DNA of 64,000 bases from Paraburkholderia polaris. Its GTDB lineage: Bacteria > Pseudomonadota > Gammaproteobacteria > Burkholderiales > Burkholderiaceae. Position 1 is the first letter of the stretch; each line of letters starts with the position of its first letter. Below are positions 34,159 to 42,076 of the stretch, one piece after another. Location of the stretch: the NCBI RefSeq assembly GCF_012927345.1, contig NZ_JABBGJ010000032.1, positions 62,001 to 126,000 of the forward strand, read 5' to 3'. The notes under the pieces are model-generated. The model was not told the origin of the DNA. It ran no database searches and saw only the letters and a list, made by a program, of their open reading frames with translations. The position numbers and the translations under genes are program-made.

Positions 34159-34761
34159 ATGAAATGGACCGCGGATACCTTAGCGATCCTGCGCGATTTG
34201 CGCTCACTGAAAGTTGTTTTGATTCATCCACAGGATCAGGATGGCGACGAGCTTCTCGCGCAACTTGACCGCATCGGGTGCGACGTGGAGGTCTACTGGC
34301 CGACACTCGACAGTTTGCCCTTCGGAACCGGGCTCGTGCTGATGGCGATGCGTCCCGAAACCCTCTCGGTCAATTTCCCGTGGCTCGGAACCAGCATGTC
34401 GCCGCCTGTGATTCCGGTGGTGGCCTATGAAAATCCGATTACCGTCGAAGCGGTGCTGCGCCTGAACGCGCCGGCGGTGATACCGTCGCCGGTGCGCTCA
34501 TTCGGATTGATGACCGCGATTGCGGTGGCGTTGACGCAATGTCAGGCATTGCGAATGCGCGATCGATACATTGAGCGACTCGAGAAGAAGCAAGCGAGCG
34601 TTCGAGTGATCCAGCAGGCCACGCAGCTCGTGATGGAAAGGCGCGGCGTATCGGAAGAACACGCGTATCAGTTGCTACGCTCGAAGGCAATGCTCAAGCG
34701 CGAGCAGATCGAGGTGGTGGCAAGCGAGATCGTCAAGGCGCACGAAACGCTGACGCTTTAG
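34159..34761 (+). CDS. ANTAR-domain antitermination regulator (second AmiR paralogue)
   Basis: A 200-residue protein, the same length as AmiR at 25352-25954 and identical in roughly four of five residues by eye. Its pseudo-receiver, coiled-coil linker (RDRYIERLEKKQASVRVIQ) and ANTAR domain (RGVSEEHAYQLLRSKAM) are intact. The ATG at 34159 is chosen over a longer open frame because it matches the paralogue. No AmiC-like sensor is linked to it; instead a copy of the palindromic repeat element precedes it. It could act on the leader at 40006-40083 or on both leaders. Confidence 0.92.
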   Translation: MKWTADTLAILRDLRSLKVVLIHPQDQDGDELLAQLDRIGCDVEVYWPTLDSLPFGTGLVLMAMRPETLSVNFPWLGTSMSPPVIPVVAYENPITVEAVLRLNAPAVIPSPVRSFGLMTAIAVALTQCQALRMRDRYIERLEKKQASVRVIQQATQLVMERRGVSEEHAYQLLRSKAMLKREQIEVVASEIVKAHETLTL

Positions 34762-34796
34762 CCCACAAGAAACGTCTCCCATGCGCAAACTCACGC

Positions 34797-34831
34797 CACA
34801 GACACAGACACAGACACAGACACAGACACAG
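34797..34831. repeat. CACAGA microsatellite, nearly six copies
   Basis: Five full CACAGA units and a partial sixth lie in the tail-to-tail gap between the ANTAR gene and the SDR gene, followed by a GC-rich imperfect hairpin (about 34831-34853). Probably a slippage product without coding effect. Confidence 0.9.
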
Positions 34832-34865
34832 GCCGCGCCACGCGCGTGCGGCCGTTGTCTCTTCG

Positions 34866-35627
34866 CTACCCACGCCCGACAAACGGCATCTTGCTAGCCA
34901 TAACGGTCATGAACTGCACGTTCGCATCGAGTGGCAGATCGGCCATATAAAGAACCGCGCCTGCGACGTGCTCGACATCCATCAGCGGTTCGACGGCAAT
35001 TTCGCCGTTGGCCTGTGGCACTCCTTTGGCCATGCGTGCAGCCAGGTCGGTGAGAGCGTTGCCGATGTCGATCTGTCCGCAGGCGATGTCGTACTTGCGT
35101 CCATCGAGTGATGTCGATTTGGTCAGACCGGTGATCGCGTGCTTGGTGGCCGTATAGGCGATACTATTCGGACGTGGTGCGTGCGCGGAGATCGAGCCGT
35201 TATTGATGATACGGCCGCCGCGCGGCAGTTGCGTTTTCATCAGCGCGACGGCAGCGCGCGTGCAGAGGAAGGCACCCGTCAGATTCGTGTTCACGACGGC
35301 GTGCCAATCGTCCAGACTGAGTTCGTCGATATCGACGGCCGGTGCACCGCGGCCGGCATTGTTGAAGAGAAGATCGAGGCGGTTGTAGCGTTGTCGTATC
35401 GCGTCGAAGAGGGCGGCGACGCTAGCGGCGTCGGTGACGTCGGTGGGAACAGCAAGTGCCTCGTGTCCGAGTTGCTGCGCCTCGTCGGCTAGCGCCTCGA
35501 GGGGTGCTTTGTTTCGTCCAGCGAGCACTACACGGTAGCCGTGCTGAAACAGCTTGCGAGCGGTGGCGCGTCCGATACCGCTGCCTGCTCCGGTGATCAA
35601 TGCGATCTTGCCCGGTTCTGAACTCAT
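34866..35627 (-). CDS. SDR family oxidoreductase
   Basis: A 253-residue classical short-chain dehydrogenase from ATG 35627, preceded by GGAGG. The nucleotide-binding motif TGAGSGIGRAT lies near residue 14, NNAG near 88 and the active site YTATK near 155, with the catalytic Ser in NNGSISAHAP. Arg in LAGRNK after strand 2 suggests NADP(H). It lies 150 bases downstream of fmdB on the same strand, possibly outside that operon. Substrate unknown. Confidence 0.9.
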   Translation of the reverse strand: MSSEPGKIALITGAGSGIGRATARKLFQHGYRVVLAGRNKAPLEALADEAQQLGHEALAVPTDVTDAASVAALFDAIRQRYNRLDLLFNNAGRGAPAVDIDELSLDDWHAVVNTNLTGAFLCTRAAVALMKTQLPRGGRIINNGSISAHAPRPNSIAYTATKHAITGLTKSTSLDGRKYDIACGQIDIGNALTDLAARMAKGVPQANGEIAVEPLMDVEHVAGAVLYMADLPLDANVQFMTVMASKMPFVGRG

Positions 35628-35777
35628 GAGACAAACCTCCATGTATCAATACGATGCACATACGATCAACACGCGCAATGCAGTAATCGCGAGTTCTATC
35701 GCAATGGTGAAAAAACTGGTTGGTAGGCAGCGCTGTGTTTTGGGCCGGGCGCTCGAAAGCGCCCGCGGCGATTCCAT

Positions 35778-36041
35778 TCAGCCCACCGGCGATTCGGTGC
35801 TTGACTGTGCGCGCGACCCGCAGCCGCACCCCGAGCTATGCTGATGCGTGTACACCGCACGTTCGTTGACCTGGCGTTCGGCACTCCCGGACGACGACAT
35901 CAATGCAAGCGCTGGCGTGGCCAGCATGCGCTGTGCGATAGCGCTACACGTTGGGCAAGCACAGCTTGCGTCGCGTTCAGCGACAGGACGCATGACTGAG
36001 AACGAGCCACAGGTTTCACAACGATAGGGATAAATCGGCAT
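35778..36041 (-). CDS. fmdB: FmdB family zinc-ribbon protein
   Basis: An 87-residue protein from ATG 36041 with AAAGG just before it. The N-terminus MPIYPYRCETCGSF and the second pair CACPTC form the CxxC...CxxC zinc ribbon of the FmdB family, named from the formamidase operon of Methylophilus, where it was proposed as a regulator. The C-terminal half is Ser/Ala-rich with a CGCG motif. It follows fmdA on the same strand, matching the Methylophilus order. The true molecular role of FmdB is uncertain. Confidence 0.9.
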   Translation of the reverse strand: MPIYPYRCETCGSFSVMRPVAERDASCACPTCSAIAQRMLATPALALMSSSGSAERQVNERAVYTHQHSSGCGCGSRAQSSTESPVG

Positions 36042-36067
36042 CGCCTTTCTTTCCTCTTTCTTCGAAA

Positions 36068-36229
36068 TCAATAAATGATTTGCGCGATGACGGACAGCAT
36101 CGTCAGCCACGGAATGTTCACCGTGCCCGCACCAACCGGTGCCGGCATCGTGATCGGGACGTCCGGCCTCGATGCCTTGTAATGGTGCCGGTCAGCCGCG
36201 CACAGAATCCGCGGCCCGATGCCGTTTCC
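36068..36229 (-). other. 53-codon open stretch in frame after the fmdA stop
   Basis: Directly after the fmdA TGA the same frame stays open for 53 codons with strong GC bias at third positions. It reads ILCAADRHHYKASRPDV, MPAPVGAGTV and NIPWLTMLSVIAQIIY before its own stop, 26 bases ahead of the fmdB ATG. An internal ATG (MPAPVG) lacks a ribosome-binding site. It may be a lost C-terminal extension of FmdA, a small protein, or chance. I recognise no family. Confidence 0.4.
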
Positions 36230-37162
36230 TCAACGCTTGGGCAAGTATTTTTTGTCGACCTTGCAGATATAAGTGTATTTCGGATTCACCATCTGGGTAC
36301 AGCGCGCTTCCGCGATCTGGCCGAGCAGCATGTAGGCTTCGGCACCGGGGATGCCGTAGCCTTCTTCCAGCCAATAGACCATTTCCTCGAACGCGATACG
36401 CAGCGCATCGTCGAGCGGCCGCGCGCAGCCGACCGTACAGATGTGCGTCGGCGTCTCGATGCGCGGCCAGGTCATGCGGCTCGGCGCGCGGACGAGATCT
36501 ACCTTCAGCTTCAGGTGGCCGCGAATTTCGATTGCCCCCATGCCGTTACACTCCGCGTCGCCCTGCAAGGCGTGCACGTCGCCGAAATACAGGTACGCGC
36601 CTTCATGGAACACCGGAAACATGATGCGATTGCCGTTCGTGACTTCCTGGATGTCCAGGTTGCCACCGTGGGTACCGTTGTCGACGGTGAGCGTGCCGCC
36701 CGCCACCGGGGCCACGCCGATCACACCGATCATCGGCTTGGCTTCCAGCTTGAGCGAGTCGCTCCAGTGAACGATGCCATTTTCGACGACGACGTTGCGA
36801 TTCTGGATGCCGAATTCCTTCTTACGGACCCAATCCGGAAAAATGCCGATGCCCGGCCACAGCGCGGTATAACCGAGGCCGTGCACGCCAACTTCGAGGA
36901 CGTCGATCACGACCATATCGCCAGGCTTCGCGCCGCGCAGGCGCACAGGCCCGGTGGCCGGATTGACGAACGGGAGCTTCACTTTCGACTCGTCCAGCTT
37001 TTCGTCGAGTTGCGTAATCAGGTGGCCGCCGATGTTCAATTCGGTCTCGACCTCGAAGGTCTCGCCCGGCGACACTTCGGCGATGAAACCATCGGTAGCC
37101 GTCAGTGCGTACTTCAGGTCATCCTTGCGGATGATCTGGTGATGTGTGGATAGCGTGCTCAT
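36230..37162 (-). CDS. fmdA: Acetamidase/formamidase
   Basis: A 310-residue member of the FmdA/AmdA family, which hydrolyses formamide or acetamide to the acid and ammonia with zinc and no cofactor. Conserved pieces include NIGGHLITQLDEKL, NPATGPVRLRGAKPGDMVVIDV, NGTHGGNLDIQEVT, GAYLYFGDVHALQGDAE and a C-terminal KYTYICKVDKKYLPKR. Acidic and His residues in HGGNLD and GDVHALQGD are those expected around the metal. It lies behind an NMT1-type importer on the same strand and before fmdB. Formamide is inferred from the fmdB pairing; acetamide is equally possible. Confidence 0.93.
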   Translation of the reverse strand: MSTLSTHHQIIRKDDLKYALTATDGFIAEVSPGETFEVETELNIGGHLITQLDEKLDESKVKLPFVNPATGPVRLRGAKPGDMVVIDVLEVGVHGLGYTALWPGIGIFPDWVRKKEFGIQNRNVVVENGIVHWSDSLKLEAKPMIGVIGVAPVAGGTLTVDNGTHGGNLDIQEVTNGNRIMFPVFHEGAYLYFGDVHALQGDAECNGMGAIEIRGHLKLKVDLVRAPSRMTWPRIETPTHICTVGCARPLDDALRIAFEEMVYWLEEGYGIPGAEAYMLLGQIAEARCTQMVNPKYTYICKVDKKYLPKR

Positions 37163-37232
37163 AGGATGCTGCCTACTCCTTCAGGGGTTGCTAAATGCCA
37201 CGCGCCGGCAACGTCGCGGCGGATGGCTTAAA

Positions 37233-38063
37233 TCAATCGAACTTGTGCCAGGGCATGAGGAAGCGCTCGAGCCGACCGACGAGAAACGACAGGAAGAGCG
37301 CGAGCGCGATGGTCACCACCACGCCGGCGAATACTTTGGGAATGATGTAAAGGCTGCCCGCCTTGAAGATCGCATGGCCTAGCCCATCGTCTGACGACAT
37401 GAATTCGCCCACAATGGCGCCGATCAGCGCAAAGCCGACCGTGAGCTTGAAGCCCGCAAAGATGTCGCGCAGTGAGGCGGGGATCACCAGCTTGCGGAAA
37501 GTCTGCCGCTTGGTCGCGCCGAGCGTGCGCATCTGATTGATCTGATCGTCGTCGACGCTGGTCGCTCCCTTGTACGCGGTGACCAGCGCCACCACCACGA
37601 CGGACAGCGTCGACATGGCGAGTTTCGACCCGAGCCCGGTACCGAACCAGATGATCACGATAGGCGCGAGTGCGACGATCGGAATCGAGCCCAGCGCAAC
37701 GATGAACGGCTGCATGACCTTCGAGACGAAGCGTGAATACCATAGCGACAAGCCGAGCACGGTGCCGATGACATTGCCGAACAGAAATCCGAGCAGCGTT
37801 TCCATGCCAGTCACGCCGGCGTCGTGCACGAGACTGCCGTCCTGTTGCATCTTTACCAGGTAACCCCAGATCTGGCTGGGCGAACCGAACAGGAAGGCCA
37901 CCGCCTGACTCGACGTCGCAACTTGCCACAGGGCGAGCAGTGCGGCGAGTAGCGCGAGTTGGCAGGCAGCCACGATGAGCTTGCCGCGCCAGCGGCGAAT
38001 TAGCCTGCGCCATTTGAGGGATGCCGGGGCATACGGGGGCGCAGGGGAGCGGGTTTCTTGCAC
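37233..38063 (-). CDS. ABC importer permease (SsuC/TauC type)
   Basis: A 276-residue inner-membrane permease with six predicted helices and the cytoplasmic EAA loop (INQMRTLGATKRQTFRKLVIP), which docks the ATPase. The group serves nitrate, taurine, sulphonates and nitrogen-containing small molecules. It lies 12 bases after the ATPase gene and 70 bases before fmdA, so the substrate is probably the formamidase substrate or an amide precursor. Confidence 0.92.
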   Translation of the reverse strand: MQETRSPAPPYAPASLKWRRLIRRWRGKLIVAACQLALLAALLALWQVATSSQAVAFLFGSPSQIWGYLVKMQQDGSLVHDAGVTGMETLLGFLFGNVIGTVLGLSLWYSRFVSKVMQPFIVALGSIPIVALAPIVIIWFGTGLGSKLAMSTLSVVVVALVTAYKGATSVDDDQINQMRTLGATKRQTFRKLVIPASLRDIFAGFKLTVGFALIGAIVGEFMSSDDGLGHAIFKAGSLYIIPKVFAGVVVTIALALFLSFLVGRLERFLMPWHKFD

Positions 38064-38075
38064 GCGGGTTCCTTT

Positions 38076-38909
38076 TCAACGTTCGCCCATGCGCACGTCG
38101 AGCTGAGACCAGATCTCGCGTACGTGGGCGGTGAAGCCCGCAGCGTCGCGGGCGGCCATCATGTCGTTGCGGTCGCAATCCAGGTGGATCTCGTGGATCG
38201 CCTTGATGCGGGACGGACGGTGGGTGAGGACGATCACACGGTCCGACAGTGAGACCGCCTCCTCGACGTCGTGTGTGATCAGCAGAACCGAGCGACCCTG
38301 ACCCCTGACCAGCCGGGCCATGTCGCTTTCCAGCACCAGTTTCGTCTGGAAATCGAGCGCGGCAAACGGCTCGTCGAGCAGCATCACTTCGGGGTCCGTC
38401 ACCAACGTGCGCGCAAGTGCAACGCGCGCACGCATGCCGCCCGATAAAGCCGACGGGTAGTAGTTGTAGTACGGAGCGAGTCCGACCTTGCTGAGCATCG
38501 CATGCGCCTTTTTCTCGCGATGCCCGCGCGACATCCCGGTCAGTTCGAGACCAAGCGTGACGTTGGCCAACACGTTGCGCCATGGCATCAGCATGTCCTT
38601 CTGCAACATGTAGCCGATGCCCTTGGGGACGTCGTCCAGCGCCTGACCGTGCCACAGCACCGCGCCGCGTGTCGGCTGCGTAAGACCGCTCATCAGGTTC
38701 AGCAGCGTGGTCTTGCCGCAACCGGATGGGCCCACCAGGCTGACAATTTCCCCAGCGCGCAGGCTGAAGGAAATGTCACCGATGACCTGATTCAACTCGC
38801 CTTCATCTTCGCCATACGATTTGCCGACCCCGCGCGCAACCAGCGGGGCGTGCGGGCGGGCGGTCCCCCCCGCCTGCGCCGCAGGCACTACTGCGCCCGC
38901 TACATTCAT
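38076..38909 (-). CDS. ABC importer ATPase (SsuB/TauB type)
   Basis: A 277-residue ATPase. Walker A GPSGCGKTT, signature ALSGGMRARVALARTL, Walker B VMLLDEPFAAL and switch His in LLITHDVEEA are intact. Its start overlaps the stop of the binding-protein gene (ATGA). A 30-residue Ala/Pro-rich N-terminal tail precedes the ABC core. It energises the permease at 37233-38063. Confidence 0.93.
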   Translation of the reverse strand: MNVAGAVVPAAQAGGTARPHAPLVARGVGKSYGEDEGELNQVIGDISFSLRAGEIVSLVGPSGCGKTTLLNLMSGLTQPTRGAVLWHGQALDDVPKGIGYMLQKDMLMPWRNVLANVTLGLELTGMSRGHREKKAHAMLSKVGLAPYYNYYPSALSGGMRARVALARTLVTDPEVMLLDEPFAALDFQTKLVLESDMARLVRGQGRSVLLITHDVEEAVSLSDRVIVLTHRPSRIKAIHEIHLDCDRNDMMAARDAAGFTAHVREIWSQLDVRMGER

Positions 38910-39970
38910 TTGGACACCGCCACCGTTACGCCCGCGCCGGCCGCAGCGGTCTTGGCGGCCTTGTTAGAAAAGGTGTTGTCGACCACGTCGCTATAGGCCA
39001 GCGTCCCTTGTACGTTGCCCAGGTACTTCTGCATTGAGATCAGCTTGTCCCACTGCTGCCGGTCGACCGGCAGCGTCTGCGCCGGGATCTTGTACTGCAA
39101 CTCCATGTCGATTGCCTTGTTCACCACGTCGGGCGGCAGGTCCGGGAACTCCGCACGGGCAACCTCCTTCGCGTAGTCGGGCTTGGCATACGTAAGACGC
39201 GCGGCTTCTTCCAGTGCGTCCACGAGCGACTGCACGACCTCGGGATGCGCCATGGCATATTCGGGCAGCACCATGATCCCCGTATTGCAGAACGGACCCA
39301 TATAGCTCGAGAAGTCGAATACCACTTTCGCCCCTTGCGCCATCGCAGCCGCCACCATCGGCTGCTGCGCAAACGCGATGTCGGCGCGACCCGCGAGCAT
39401 GGCGCCGATTTCCGTGCCTGGGGTGACTTCGACGATCTTCGCGTCCGTGCCGACTTTCAGGCCATTGTCCTGCAGCAGTTTCTTCGTGACGCTGTACTCG
39501 GTATTCGGATCAGGCGACGTAACCAAGGTCAGCCCCTTGAAAGCCTTGGGATCGGTGATGGGCGCCACGGTCTTCGATACGCCAAAGTAATGTGCGCGCT
39601 GCACCAGCGTCCCGACGACCATGCCCGGTCCGCCGCGCTCGCGAGACATCTCCACCATGGTCGGATCGCCGACGGCGAACTGCGCGGTCTTGCCGAGCAC
39701 CGCGGCGAATGCCTGCGTGTCCCCACCGGCCGCGGTCAGGTGAATCGTCAGCCCGTGCTTCTCGAACAGCTTCGCGTGCTCTGCAACGTAGAGGTCGATG
39801 TAACCGAGGTTATGTACGGCCTCGGAAAACTCGATGGGTTGCAGCGACGCCGCGACAGCGGAGTGAGCGAACCCGAAAGCGCTGAGCGTGGCGAGCAGGA
39901 CACGCCCAAGCTGGGGCACAACACTGTTAGCAGAGCCCGAACCGTCTGCTGAGAACGTACGTCTTTTCAT
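38906..39970 (-). CDS. ABC importer substrate-binding protein (NMT1/TauA type)
   Basis: A 354-residue exported binding protein, first gene of the fmd operon. The N-terminus begins MKRRTF with a second hydrophobic stretch at 20-40, so the signal peptide is long and cleavage probably follows HSAVAA. Family motifs are NLGYIDLYVAEHAKLFEKHGL, FAVGDPTMVEMSRERGG and GRADIAFAQQP. The ATG follows GGAGTTGAAGCA, nearly the same ribosome-binding leader as the urtA-type gene. Expression is gated by the sigma-54 and ANTAR leader just upstream. Confidence 0.92.
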   Translation of the reverse strand: MKRRTFSADGSGSANSVVPQLGRVLLATLSAFGFAHSAVAASLQPIEFSEAVHNLGYIDLYVAEHAKLFEKHGLTIHLTAAGGDTQAFAAVLGKTAQFAVGDPTMVEMSRERGGPGMVVGTLVQRAHYFGVSKTVAPITDPKAFKGLTLVTSPDPNTEYSVTKKLLQDNGLKVGTDAKIVEVTPGTEIGAMLAGRADIAFAQQPMVAAAMAQGAKVVFDFSSYMGPFCNTGIMVLPEYAMAHPEVVQSLVDALEEAARLTYAKPDYAKEVARAEFPDLPPDVVNKAIDMELQYKIPAQTLPVDRQQWDKLISMQKYLGNVQGTLAYSDVVDNTFSNKAAKTAAAGAGVTVAVSK

Positions 39971-40005
39971 TGCTTCAACTCCGACAATAATGAGACCGCA
40001 AAACG

Positions 40006-40046
40006 AAAAAGGTCCGGCATCAGACGCGCTGATGTCGGACCTTTTT
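40006..40046 (-). terminator. Leader intrinsic terminator before the fmd importer operon
   Basis: On the minus strand a 13-bp stem with one mismatch and a five-base loop ends in TTTTT, 36 bases before the start codon at 39970. As in the other leader, it stands between promoter and first gene, so it must be an attenuator released by antitermination. Confidence 0.88.
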
Positions 40047-40053
40047 GGCCGGT

Positions 40054-40083
40054 GTTATCCGAGACGCCTTTGTCTCGGATAAC
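40054..40083 (-). promoter_or_regulatory. ANTAR-target hairpin with AAAGGC hexaloop (leader 2)
   Basis: A perfect 12-bp stem (GTTATCCGAGAC with GTCTCGGATAAC) encloses the loop AAAGGC on the minus strand, identical to the loop of leader 1. It meets the A1/G4 rule for ANTAR targets. The linker CACCGGCC and an A-run lead into the terminator, again as in leader 1. A smaller upstream stem (ACTG/CAGT) may be the first hairpin of the pair, but its loop is seven bases. Confidence 0.8.
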
Positions 40084-40133
40084 GGGAGTACTGTTTGATG
40101 CTCGCCGTGTACTGCGAACCTCAGTGGCTTATG

Positions 40134-40150
40134 AAGCAACGGCTATGCCA
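40134..40150 (-). promoter_or_regulatory. Sigma-54 promoter of the fmd importer operon
   Basis: On the minus strand TGGCATAGCCGTTGCTT has GG-N10-GC with TTGC at -12, the RpoN consensus, and resembles the promoter at 27354-27369. It lies about 50 bases before the AAAGGC hairpin, so the leader would be about 155 bases, the same as in the other operon. Confidence 0.8.
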
Positions 40151-40742
40151 GTTTGCGCGATGCCTGACGGGTGTTGTTCTTCGATCCTTGGGAATCCCTG
40201 ATGGAAGTGGGATCGCTTACCTTTCACGCAAAGCGAACAGGGCACGTGAACGATCCAGGTAAGCGCCCGGCGCGCACCACTTCGCGCACTCCTTTGCGTG
40301 TTCCTTCGCGTCACAGCACGCCAATGGTGCAGCAATGCACAGGAAGCTGGCATTCGATGGGTTTCCGAAGCTCATCCCCGATACCTCAACCTGGTGTTGT
40401 GCGCCGACCGAAGAGACAGCGAGTGAGGATGCCGAACTCGCGCAGCGATACGTCGCGACATGGATCGGCATCATCGAAAGGTCGTTCGTCCAGGGACGCG
40501 CACCCTGGCAGAGTGGCTTGATGCGGCAGAACCCATTTCACCCCGTAAAAACGATAAGGCAATGAAAAATATAGCTATTTTTTTGTCTTTCCAGTGTGCG
40601 GGAACGGCGTCTCGCGGCAATTATTGACGCGATATCTTGATTGCGAGTCATGGTGCGGCAAACGCGTCACGTAACGGCGGCCGAGCGTTTTCCCCGCGTA
40701 ACGCACACATACGGTATGTCATCACTTATAAGGAAGTTGACG
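40151..40742. other. Intergenic region upstream of the divergent importers
   Basis: About 590 bases hold no gene I can support. A 76-codon frame at 40335-40565 has no family resemblance and no ribosome-binding site. NtrC-type sites for the sigma-54 promoter are expected here, but I could not assign them. Near the right end ACATAC-G-GTATGT is a short inverted repeat about 20 bases before the next gene's ribosome-binding site. Confidence 0.4.
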
Positions 40743-42065
40743 ATGTCGAAATCAGATCTTTTCCATCCCTTCAAGCGGGCGGGCGTGGCGATCGCGCTGG
40801 CCAGTCTGGGACTCGTGACGAGCATCGCGGCATTCGCCGCAGATCGCTTCGTGCCCGCGCCGCCTGAAGCAGGGACGAGCATCCCCCAGCAGCAGGTGAA
40901 GTTCGGAATGCGTCCATTTGCCGACAACACGTTCTACGTCATTGCGATGCAGAAGGGCTGGTTCAAGGATGTCGGCATCGGGATCGACCCCGCACCCGAA
41001 GGGCTCAAGGTCAACGACACCAATGCCACTGCGCTGCTGCTCAACGGGCAGGTGGATGTGATCAGCGAAAACTGTCCCAACATGTTGCCGACCTACAAAT
41101 CGGCACGGACGCTCAAATGCGTTGGCTTCACGGACAACTTCCTCGGCAACGCGATCCTCGCCAATCCGCGCTTGCACCTCAAATCATTTAAGGACTATAT
41201 CGCGCAGGGCATGAGCTTCGATGCCGCGCTCCACGCGGCACTGGCTCCCCTCGCGGGCAAGACGCTGGTAGGTCCGCCGCAAGTGACCGACCGGCCGTTC
41301 GAAATCCTCGCCTCCAGCATGTCCAAGGTGAACTGGAACCTGCAGGTGCTCGATGATTCGAAATCGGTGGTACTCGCCCGTGCCGGTCGCGAAGACTTCG
41401 TCAACCCCGACGGGGCACCGATCGTCTACTCGCTCGAGCAGGCAGGATGGACCGATGTCCTTGACGTGGGCGACATGAACAAGTACGCACCTGCCGGAGC
41501 CGGCTCGCCGGTCGAGCATCTGGTGACGGTCGTCGGAGTTGGCGCCAACGGAAACTTTGTCAATAGCCACCCGAACGCCATGCTGCGCTTCATGTCGGTG
41601 GTGTGGCGTACCCTGGACGCGGTCAAGAAGGATCCGTCGCTGTTCGCGCTGCAGGCGCCGTATCTGAACAGCGTGGCGGGCACGTCGCTGAATGCGAAGG
41701 ACGTACAGAACGCGGTGGACCGGCTCGATCCGTTCTCGACGTATGACTACAACGCCACGTATTTCACCGACGAAAAGAATGTGTACTTCTACAAGAACGC
41801 GTGGTCAGCGATCATCGACGACATTGCCACCAGTGGGATCATCGACAAGGGCTCAGTCACGCCGGAAGATATCGTCTGGGCCGCGCCTATCTGGCAGCAG
41901 ATGAAGGATTATCAAACCAGGACCGATGCCCTTTTGAAGACGCTTGATGGCGAGAGTCTGCCGGCTGACAAGGCGAATCTTCTCAAGCAGGCACATCAGT
42001 ACTACACATGGTTCGATTTCCTGGACGCTTATCGATTCGCAAGTGCCGCAAGCAGCAAGGCGTAA
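40743..42065 (+). CDS. ABC importer substrate-binding protein (NMT1/THI5-like)
   Basis: A 440-residue exported protein from ATG 40743 (AAGGA upstream), with a signal peptide ending near IAAFAAD. The mature part resembles NMT1/SsuA-type binding proteins: VKFGMRPFADNTFYVIAMQKGWFKDVGI and a later segment NGQVDVISENCPNMLP. It is longer than usual and has a distinctive aromatic C-terminal third (YFTDEKNVYFYKNAW). First gene of a cluster with two permeases, an ATPase and ring-opening hydrolases, so a cyclic amide is a plausible ligand. Confidence 0.85.
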   Translation: MSKSDLFHPFKRAGVAIALASLGLVTSIAAFAADRFVPAPPEAGTSIPQQQVKFGMRPFADNTFYVIAMQKGWFKDVGIGIDPAPEGLKVNDTNATALLLNGQVDVISENCPNMLPTYKSARTLKCVGFTDNFLGNAILANPRLHLKSFKDYIAQGMSFDAALHAALAPLAGKTLVGPPQVTDRPFEILASSMSKVNWNLQVLDDSKSVVLARAGREDFVNPDGAPIVYSLEQAGWTDVLDVGDMNKYAPAGAGSPVEHLVTVVGVGANGNFVNSHPNAMLRFMSVVWRTLDAVKKDPSLFALQAPYLNSVAGTSLNAKDVQNAVDRLDPFSTYDYNATYFTDEKNVYFYKNAWSAIIDDIATSGIIDKGSVTPEDIVWAAPIWQQMKDYQTRTDALLKTLDGESLPADKANLLKQAHQYYTWFDFLDAYRFASAASSKA

Positions 42066-42076
42066 GGAGTATTGCG

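Noticed and set aside
34797..34831. CACAGA array considered as a CRISPR or iteron array
   Set aside because: Unit is only six bases with no spacers and no replication gene nearby; it is a simple microsatellite.
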